This document shows, piece by piece, positions 7,496 to 11,832 of a stretch of DNA of 11,832 nt. Position 1 is the first letter of the stretch. Every line of letters begins with the position of its first letter. The notes beneath the pieces were generated by a model. It had not been told where the DNA came from. It worked only from the letters and a program-made list of their open reading frames with translations, and did not search any database. This DNA is from Clostridia bacterium (GTDB lineage: Bacteria; Bacillota_A; Clostridia; Christensenellales; Aristaeellaceae), in NCBI GenBank assembly GCA_025997215.1, contig BNUH01000088.1, positions 1 to 11,832 on the forward strand. Direction: 5' to 3'. The position numbers and the translations under genes were made by a program.

Positions 7496-7617
7496 ACCTA
7501 TCCTCCACTTCGCTTTCAGGAACCGCCATTGACATACATTAACTCGAATGGTACGATAATATAGCAATCAGTGCTACGGGAACACCACAGGCGCAACCCA
7601 ACAAGGAAGGTGATTCA
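7496..7617. promoter_or_regulatory. Divergent control region between kinase operon and DeoR gene
   Basis: It contains the DeoR-gene promoter and, on the minus strand, a candidate -10 (TATATT, 7563-7558) for the operon with no good -35, which fits a regulated promoter. Two dyads could be operators: CCATT-N16-AATGG (7526-7551), filling the space between the DeoR -35 and -10, and TAGCA-N5-TGCTA (7562-7576), overlapping the DeoR transcription start and next to the minus-strand -10. The promoter and dyads are seen; the operator role is inferred. Confidence 0.5.
7529..7557 (+). promoter_or_regulatory. Sigma-A-type promoter of the DeoR-family gene
   Basis: A perfect -35 TTGACA (7529-7534) is followed after 17 bases by TACGAT (7552-7557), a four-of-six match to the -10 consensus. 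Transcription would begin near 7564, giving a leader of roughly 54 bases before the ATG at 7618. Confidence 0.6.
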
Positions 7618-8373
7618 ATGCTTTCAGTTCAACGCCGCGACGCCATTCTAGACTTGCTCAAGCTAGAACATTCAGCGACGGTGAAGGAACTGAGCCAACG
7701 TTTTTTCATCAGCGAAACCTCTATCCGCCGGGATCTAGAGAAGCTGGAACGAACCGGATTTATCAAGAAAACATACGGTGGTGCCATCCTGGTGGACGGC
7801 GGCAACGATGTTCTTTCCCTTGACGCGCGCTGTCAGACAGAGCGTGAGGCAAAATCCATTATTGCGCAGAAAGCGGCTGAGCTGATACAAAACGGGGATG
7901 TCATCTTTCTGGATTCCAGCAGCACCGCCTTGAACCTGGTACCTTATCTGCAGCATTTTGCCAATCTGTCCATCATCACCAACGGCGTTCGGATTGCTGG
8001 AAGCCTGGCAGAATATCCAAATCTGCGTATCTACTGCGCTGGCGGCCTTGTAGCCCCCAATGTTTTTTCCTGTAATGGCTCCCTTACCATCCAAATGCTA
8101 AGCGGCATGTACGCAGACAAAGCGTTCATCTCACCCAAGGCCATCAAGCCACATCTTGGTGTGTTCTGCGCTAACGAGGAAGAGGCGGCCATACGAAAGC
8201 TAATGATCACACATAGTAAGGAAACCGTTTTGTTATGCGCCGCTAAGAAACTTAGCAGCAATGCCGCATTTCTCCTGTGTACGTTGGATGAGATTCAAAC
8301 AATCGTCTGCGACCAAACGCTTGAATCTGACTGGCGCAAGTGTTTTGCCGACTTTAACATCCGCGTGATGTAA
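7618..8373 (+). CDS. DeoR/GlpR-family transcriptional regulator of sugar metabolism
   Basis: The 251-residue protein has the normal DeoR length and layout. An N-terminal winged helix-turn-helix spans about residues 6-57 (RRDAILDLL, TVKELSQRF, ETSIRRDLEKLE, ending with KTYGGA). The C-terminal sensor domain has the sugar-phosphate-binding DSSST at 99-103, TNG at 121-123 and NEEEAAIRK at 186-194. The loop after DKAF, usually a GANGI-like segment, here reads ISPKAI, so effector contacts may differ. The ATG has AAGGAAGGTG upstream. It is transcribed away from the kinase operon and is most likely its repressor, released by a sugar phosphate. Its last 20 bases overlap the convergent hydrolase gene. 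Confidence 0.88.
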   Translation: MLSVQRRDAILDLLKLEHSATVKELSQRFFISETSIRRDLEKLERTGFIKKTYGGAILVDGGNDVLSLDARCQTEREAKSIIAQKAAELIQNGDVIFLDSSSTALNLVPYLQHFANLSIITNGVRIAGSLAEYPNLRIYCAGGLVAPNVFSCNGSLTIQMLSGMYADKAFISPKAIKPHLGVFCANEEEAAIRKLMITHSKETVLLCAAKKLSSNAAFLLCTLDEIQTIVCDQTLESDWRKCFADFNIRVM

Positions 8374-9511
8374 GCTTACCAGGCCGCAGGATCACCCGCT
8401 GTACGAACGCACCAGAAGACTGCGGCTTACCGCTTAGAATATCTTCCTCGCGAAGCATCGCAAGAATTATTTCCCCATCCGCCGCTCGATTCCGATCATA
8501 GGTAATAAAGATCCTTCCATCCGCCGCCTGATCAGCGTCCGGATATGAGATCTCAAAGCGTTCATCCAAGATACATCCTTTTGACCAGGTGCAACCGTCG
8601 TCTTCCGACAGGAATGCCGTCAGCCAGGATCGATTAGGCGCGGCTTCTGTTACCTCTGACCCATGCTTAATCAGCAGTATTCGCCCGGACTGCAGCCTCC
8701 GCAGGCAAAATCGCGCGCTAACGCTCTGCACCCGAGCTCGTTGAGCAACAGACCATGTAACGCCTTGATCATCTGAAAACGTCTCCATCAAACCATCGCT
8801 AACGCGTCCCATCATCCAGAGCCGCCCATCCTGCAGCGCAATGACCATATGCTCGTCAAATTGCGTTTTAGGGAATACCGCACCGCCGCGTCGAATCCAG
8901 GTCGTTCCTTGATCAGAGGAAACCAATACATTAGCCATGCGCAGAGTATCCAGTTCATGATAACAGTCAGCAAACGGCGGCGAAATATGGTGCCGCGCCC
9001 AAACGGACACCGGCAGCATCCATTCGCCATTTGGGAGAATCGTTGGCTTATTCAAAGTGCAGCCATGGTAAATGTATTTTGGCGGCGACCAAACCAAAGA
9101 CGGCGCATCCGGCGCGTCGCAGCGAATATACCAGTTCGTGCTCCTGCCGTCATAGTGCAGCAATGTTTGATTAAAGAATACCCATAGCCTATTCAGTGGA
9201 TCCACCCAAAGCGTCCCAACAATAGTGCATCGATCGCATGGCAATGCAGCATCATGCGGATCTATAGTTAACAGCGGCTCCGACCAGGTATGCCCATCGT
9301 CGTCGCTCATAGCGATAAGGAAGAATGCTTTTGAATTATCGCCCCCGCCTACCCAGCAGACAAACAAACGGCCTCCATGAGTTACCGCAACCCCGATGGT
9401 CATTCCATAATCCAGCTCCGACATAGCGTATCGAGGCAACGGCTGGTGATTAATAATGGGCATTTGCTCGCCGTAAGCGAGCAGCTCCGGTGTCACTACA
9501 AAATTAGTCAC
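8354..9511 (-). CDS. BNR/Asp-box repeat hydrolase, sialidase-like six-bladed propeller
   Basis: This 385-residue protein carries four Asp boxes (S-x-D-x-G-x-T-W) at 69-76, 198-205, 246-253 and 302-309, the mark of the sialidase beta-propeller fold. The FDEHMVIALQDGRLWMMGR segment (218-236) and SYPDADQ...YDRNR (322-342) resemble the glutamate/arginine and tyrosine regions of sialidase-type enzymes, with Y323 a possible nucleophile position. The classic N-terminal RIP arginine motif is not evident, so true sialidase activity is not shown; a hydrolase acting on another glycan is equally possible. No signal peptide is seen, suggesting cytoplasmic action on imported sugars. The start is GTG, chosen because GAGGTGA lies six bases before it and the only nearby ATG is out of frame. 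It has its own promoter and ends inside the DeoR gene. Confidence 0.8.
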   Translation of the reverse strand: MTNFVVTPELLAYGEQMPIINHQPLPRYAMSELDYGMTIGVAVTHGGRLFVCWVGGGDNSKAFFLIAMSDDDGHTWSEPLLTIDPHDAALPCDRCTIVGTLWVDPLNRLWVFFNQTLLHYDGRSTNWYIRCDAPDAPSLVWSPPKYIYHGCTLNKPTILPNGEWMLPVSVWARHHISPPFADCYHELDTLRMANVLVSSDQGTTWIRRGGAVFPKTQFDEHMVIALQDGRLWMMGRVSDGLMETFSDDQGVTWSVAQRARVQSVSARFCLRRLQSGRILLIKHGSEVTEAAPNRSWLTAFLSEDDGCTWSKGCILDERFEISYPDADQAADGRIFITYDRNRAADGEIILAMLREEDILSGKPQSSGAFVQRVILRPGKLTSRGC

Positions 9512-9530
9512 AAAACATCACCTCGCTTTT

Positions 9531-9559
9531 ATTATATTTGGACAATGCATATTTGTCAA
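9531..9559 (-). promoter_or_regulatory. Perfect-consensus sigma-A promoter of the BNR hydrolase gene
   Basis: On the minus strand TTGACA (9559-9554), exactly 17 bases, then TATAAT (9536-9531). Both hexamers match the consensus fully and A/T-rich DNA lies upstream of the -35. Transcription would start near 9524, leaving only about 13 bases before the GTG codon, enough for the ribosome binding site. Confidence 0.8.
9541..9557. promoter_or_regulatory. Palindrome overlapping the BNR gene promoter, candidate operator
   Basis: GACAA (9541-9545), seven bases, TTGTC (9553-9557) is a perfect dyad covering the spacer and most of the -35 of the consensus promoter. A repressor bound here would block polymerase. 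Which protein binds is unknown; the DeoR regulator is a candidate by position only. Confidence 0.45.
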
Positions 9560-10014
9560 TTCGGTAAAAAATATTCGTAGTGATCAGCATGAGTCCAGAA
9601 CTAAGCGCAAACGAGCATGAATGAGCATCAATAAATGATCACGGCAGACGCTCATCTATCATACAGTTTCGCAATTCAATAAGGTGTGTTTGCCAACCCA
9701 AAAGTACAGTAAAAGGGCTCGGAAAAGTGCAGCACAAGCCTGTGCAGAGCAAGAAAATCCGGCGGCTAGGCATCTATCCCTCCGTGTGTGACGATCGTCC
9801 CGCACGGGAAGACAGGTACTGGAAGGTGTTTAGCCCCTGTTAGTAGGCGGTCATGCGCCAAATGATCTATAACGAGGTTTGTCGAGGAGGGCATATCCTC
9901 GCAATTCACGTGACGATTGTCACGCGAAACTATGGGCCGATGTGAAGGGCCGCTCACTTCCTGATTAAGCGCGGGATATGCTCTGGAAGTGTTTTCACGG
10001 CAGCACACACTCGA
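9560..10014. other. Gene-poor stretch between hydrolase promoter and fucosidase
   Basis: About 455 bases without an intact gene. The part near the promoter has a 10-nt imperfect direct repeat (GAGCATGAAT at 9613, GAGCATCAAT at 9623). The remainder, from about 9700, reads on the plus strand as an interrupted protein-like sequence listed separately. No clear terminator for the fucosidase gene is found; the only nearby dyad (AGTGT/ACACT) is weak and has no T-run. Confidence 0.5.
9700..9987 (+). pseudogene. Possible decayed transposase fragment
   Basis: One plus-strand frame reads KKIRRLGIYPSV and RYWKVFSPC, hits TAG TAG at 9841-9846, then continues RQMIYNEVCRGGH...VTRNYGPM before another stop. 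The IYNEVCRxGH...V...YGPM pattern recalls the segment of IS21- or ISL3-like transposases that reads roughly IYxEIxxxGYxGSYxxVxRYV. Three in-frame stops and weak similarity mean this is a relic at best. The match is from memory of the family pattern, not from an alignment, and it may be chance. Confidence 0.25.
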
Positions 10015-11250
10015 TCAGTTGACGTAGTAAGCCTCAGGCTTGTTCAGTCGATACGCTCCACGAGATTGTTCGATCTTGATGATAAAGCCCTTTGCGCGGA
10101 TCGGCGGGATCTGAATTATACGTTTATGCCCGATAGCTGTGCCCGTATATATTGTTTTCGGTTGGTATATCAATCGACTCGTAGCCTGTATGCTGAACGC
10201 GGTAACCGCACCTCCGTCAGACATGTCTTCGCTGATAACGAGGTGGTTCACCATCCGCTGCTCGTCCAGCTCGATAGCTATCCCGTCGTCAGTCTCGCGA
10301 GACTGCGCGTTGATGGGATCGGCAAAGCGCCGACGAATCTCCGCACCGAACTCCTTCAAGCGGATCGCGTCAACATCCGGCAGCAGCCCACGTCTGTCAG
10401 GCCCGATGTTAATAAGGAAATTCGCTCCGCACCCGACCGAGTAGTAATACAGCCCGACCAATTCCTCTACTGTTTTGACGGTGTGAACGTCGTACTCGCT
10501 GTAGAACCAGCGATGATCCCGCATCATGAAATCGCATTCCGCCGGCATGAAGGCTTCGCCTTTAAGCGCATCCTTACGGCTAGTCATGACGGAGAAATCC
10601 AATTCCTTAACCCAATCGCTGTTTGCTGTGCCTGCTACTCCGGCTTCGTTACCGACCCAGCGCGTGTCGGGATCCCACATATTGAATATGAGTATCTCCG
10701 GCTGCAAAGCGCGGATCGTTTTCACGATACGTTCTTTGTCGTATTCGTGTCCCTCGCTACCGCAGCCGTCGAACCACAGGTAATCTATCTTTCCATAATT
10801 GCTCAACAGTTCGCTGATCTGTGCAATGAAATAGTCGTCATGTTCCTTCGCGCTGCGAGTGCCATAGCCCACTTCGGCGGGCGAGTAATACAGGCCGACC
10901 TTCACGCCGAACTTGCGGCACGCATGTACAAACTCGTTCACCACATCGCCTTTGCCATCTTTCCAGATAGTCAGTCCGACATGGTATTGCGAGTATTTGC
11001 TCGGCCAGTTCGCGAAGCCGTCGTGATGTTTGCACACCAGGATAGCGTACTTTGCGCCGGCTTCTTTGACCGTTTGAATCCAGTTTTCGCAGTCGAGTGT
11101 TGTTGGGGTAAACCCAGTCAGCGGCATGGGTTTGCCATCCCAGTCATTATGGCCTTCGAAAAACGTCCGTATGCCAAAATGTAAAAACGCGCCGATCTCC
11201 CAATCAAGAAAGTTCAGCTGTTCCTTACGCGGCTTCATATTATCTTGCAT
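10015..11250 (-). CDS. GH29 alpha-L-fucosidase, apparently cytoplasmic
   Basis: The 411-residue enzyme would release L-fucose from glycans. The family landmarks are in order: AFLHFGIRTF (about 21-30), the KHHDGFANWPSKYSQYHV region (74 on), GLYYSPAEVGYG (119 on), YLWFDGC with the likely nucleophile D161, and MPAECDFMMRDHRWFY with E238 the probable acid/base. MPAECD resembles the PAEVDVSIRPGWFY motif of the GH29-B subgroup, which prefers branched alpha-1,3/1,4 fucosyl linkages; that subgroup call is an inference. A short beta-rich tail follows residue ~330. No signal peptide is present. The ATG at 11250 is preferred over a TTG two codons earlier because GAGGA lies six bases before the ATG. It stands alone, separated from the sugar operon, with transposase remains on at least one side. 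Confidence 0.9.
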   Translation of the reverse strand: MQDNMKPRKEQLNFLDWEIGAFLHFGIRTFFEGHNDWDGKPMPLTGFTPTTLDCENWIQTVKEAGAKYAILVCKHHDGFANWPSKYSQYHVGLTIWKDGKGDVVNEFVHACRKFGVKVGLYYSPAEVGYGTRSAKEHDDYFIAQISELLSNYGKIDYLWFDGCGSEGHEYDKERIVKTIRALQPEILIFNMWDPDTRWVGNEAGVAGTANSDWVKELDFSVMTSRKDALKGEAFMPAECDFMMRDHRWFYSEYDVHTVKTVEELVGLYYYSVGCGANFLINIGPDRRGLLPDVDAIRLKEFGAEIRRRFADPINAQSRETDDGIAIELDEQRMVNHLVISEDMSDGGAVTAFSIQATSRLIYQPKTIYTGTAIGHKRIIQIPPIRAKGFIIKIEQSRGAYRLNKPEAYYVN

Positions 11251-11252
11251 AA

Positions 11253-11414
11253 TCAATCCTCACAAAATGTCAGTGGGTCAACAGACATTCGCTTTTGGTA
11301 TCCTTTAATAAGGTTATCGCCTGTATAAGACGAAACCCACTCTCGCGCCTTTGGAATGCGTTGATCGTGTGGTAATCCACCTGCCATTGGTTTCACCCTC
11401 GTATATTTTCTCAT
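11253..11414 (-). CDS. Small unrecognised ORF (53 aa) just upstream of the fucosidase
   Basis: A 53-residue frame beginning MRKYTRVKPMAGG and ending RMSVDPLTFCED stops five bases before the fucosidase ATG. The middle (IPKAREWVSSYTGDN, then LIKGYQKRM) looks like real protein: charged and amphipathic, and reminiscent of small proteins with a GYxKxxxVDxLTA helix-turn-helix-like tail, though I cannot name a family. An internal ATG at 11387 has a better ribosome binding site (GAGGGTG, six bases before) and would give 44 residues. It may be a truncated remnant, a leader ORF coupled to the fucosidase, or a real small protein. Confidence 0.4.
   Translation of the reverse strand: MRKYTRVKPMAGGLPHDQRIPKAREWVSSYTGDNLIKGYQKRMSVDPLTFCED
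11266..11289. promoter_or_regulatory. Dyad upstream of the fucosidase, candidate operator
   Basis: AATGTC (11266-11271) and GACATT (11284-11289) are perfect arms, and nine of twelve positions across the whole 24-bp dyad are symmetric. It lies directly upstream of the fucosidase ribosome binding site and inside the small ORF. No convincing promoter is found next to it, so the operator role is only suggested by position. Confidence 0.3.
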
Positions 11415-11467
11415 AACCGAGTCTGAGAATCAAGCCCAGCCTCACAACAGTAATACCCCCTCCAAGC

Positions 11468-11690
11468 CTAAGCTTGACCCAAATAATGGGAGAAGTCGAC
11501 GAGGATGAACAGTGCAAAGGTACCGCGCCATATAGTCTGAACTCCGTCCTTGCAGTCGCTGGGAGAGCCGCGATGCCCGCCCAGCGCGGCAAGGTATTGC
11601 ATCGCTGTGCGCAATGGATATGGTCCTGGTGGGTCTTGCTTGGTTTTATTTGCCGCTCTGTACAATATTTTCGGTAGTGCCGCACCAATT
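11468..11690 (-). pseudogene. C-terminal remnant of an IS4-family (Tn5-like) transposase
   Basis: The frame reads KILYRAANKTKQDPP, then AMQYLAALGGHRG and DGVQTIWRGT before a TAG stop at 11468. This matches the C-terminal pattern of IS4/Tn5-type transposases, which runs roughly LY...K...PPT...A..(Y/W)(L/I)A.LGG..GRK.DG.PG...(L/I)WRG. Only the last ~70 residues are present; an in-frame stop lies just upstream near 11700 and the catalytic DDE core is not visible. It is a relic, not an active gene, on the same strand as the fucosidase. A longer overlapping frame (11314-11790) has low-complexity composition and is not credible. Confidence 0.6.
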
Positions 11691-11699
11691 GTGTAAACC

Positions 11700-11832
11700 C
11701 ATCACCCATAAAGAAGCGCCCAGCCAGGAAAGCACCCGCCGCAGCGGAAGTTGGTTCTCGGAGCCAGAGGCCCGTTCCCCCCTGTGTCACAGCCAGAACG
11801 CAGTCCCGAGCGAAGCGAGCTTGGTCTTGACT
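11700..11832. other. GC-rich right edge without recognised content
   Basis: This stretch may be the flank of the transposase relic or belong to a feature beyond the window. The minus strand has an open frame to the edge, but its composition is not like that of a known protein and I assign nothing to it. Confidence 0.35.

Noticed and set aside
7505..7518. CcpA cre-like site on the minus strand (TGAAAGCG half)
   Set aside because: Only the left half matches; the right half lacks the conserved T and final CA.
7496..7567. Upstream TTG start for the kinase
   Set aside because: It adds 24 residues across the divergent promoter region with no ribosome binding site; the ATG at 7495 has GGAGG at proper spacing directly before the conserved fold.
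9766..10008. An 80-codon minus-strand open frame
   Set aside because: No good ribosome binding site, unfamiliar composition, and the other strand looks more like a decayed gene.
10066..11184. A 372-codon plus-strand open frame
   Set aside because: It lies fully antisense to the fucosidase, which has all family motifs and a ribosome binding site; the plus-strand product resembles nothing known.
7526..11276. Shared CCAYTGACAT decamer between the regulator promoter and the fucosidase upstream region
   Set aside because: It includes the common TTGACA-like -35 sequence, and one mismatch in ten between two short regions is about what chance allows.
11314..11790. A 158-codon minus-strand open frame
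   Set aside because: Its composition is not protein-like and the overlapping frames carry the recognisable transposase tail and the small ORF.

Overview
The window looks like chromosomal DNA of a low-to-mid GC Firmicute, probably an anaerobic Clostridia-type gut or fermenter bacterium. This is inferred from strong AGGAGG-type ribosome binding sites, sigma-A-like promoters, an LplA/LplB/LplC-type (CUT1) sugar importer with no ATPase gene of its own, and the transposase types. Species cannot be named from the sequence.

Layout. (1) 1-1202: the right part of an insertion sequence with an IS1634-like transposase on the minus strand, whose frame stops early at 110. (2) 1203-1795: about 590 bases without a convincing gene but rich in structure: an 8-bp and a 15-bp perfect inverted repeat, five degenerate ~23-nt tandem repeats, and a nested inverted repeat of ~100 bp. 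(3) 1796-7495: a five-gene minus-strand operon reading FGGY-type sugar kinase, HpcH/HpaI-type aldolase, permease LplB-like, permease LplC-like, and substrate-binding protein last, closed by a clear intrinsic terminator. (4) 7496-7617: divergent control region. (5) 7618-8373: DeoR-family regulator on the plus strand, whose 3' end overlaps the 3' end of (6) 8354-9511, a minus-strand BNR/Asp-box (sialidase-like) hydrolase with its own perfect-consensus promoter. (7) 9560-10014: gene-poor DNA holding what may be a decayed transposase. (8) 10015-11250: a GH29 alpha-L-fucosidase without signal peptide, preceded by a short unrecognised ORF (11253-11414) and by the C-terminal remnant of an IS4/Tn5-type transposase (11468-11690).

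How it may work together (inference): the binding protein and two permeases import an oligosaccharide or modified sugar, energised by a shared ATPase encoded elsewhere. The BNR hydrolase and the fucosidase both lack signal peptides, so they would trim glycans in the cytoplasm. The kinase phosphorylates a released sugar and the aldolase cleaves a 2-keto acid intermediate to pyruvate plus an aldehyde. The DeoR regulator, expected to sense a sugar phosphate, would control the divergent operon and perhaps the hydrolase. The substrate cannot be read from the sequence. The intermediate steps between kinase and aldolase are missing here, so the pathway is incomplete in the window. Transposase remains at both ends suggest an accessory, rearranged region.
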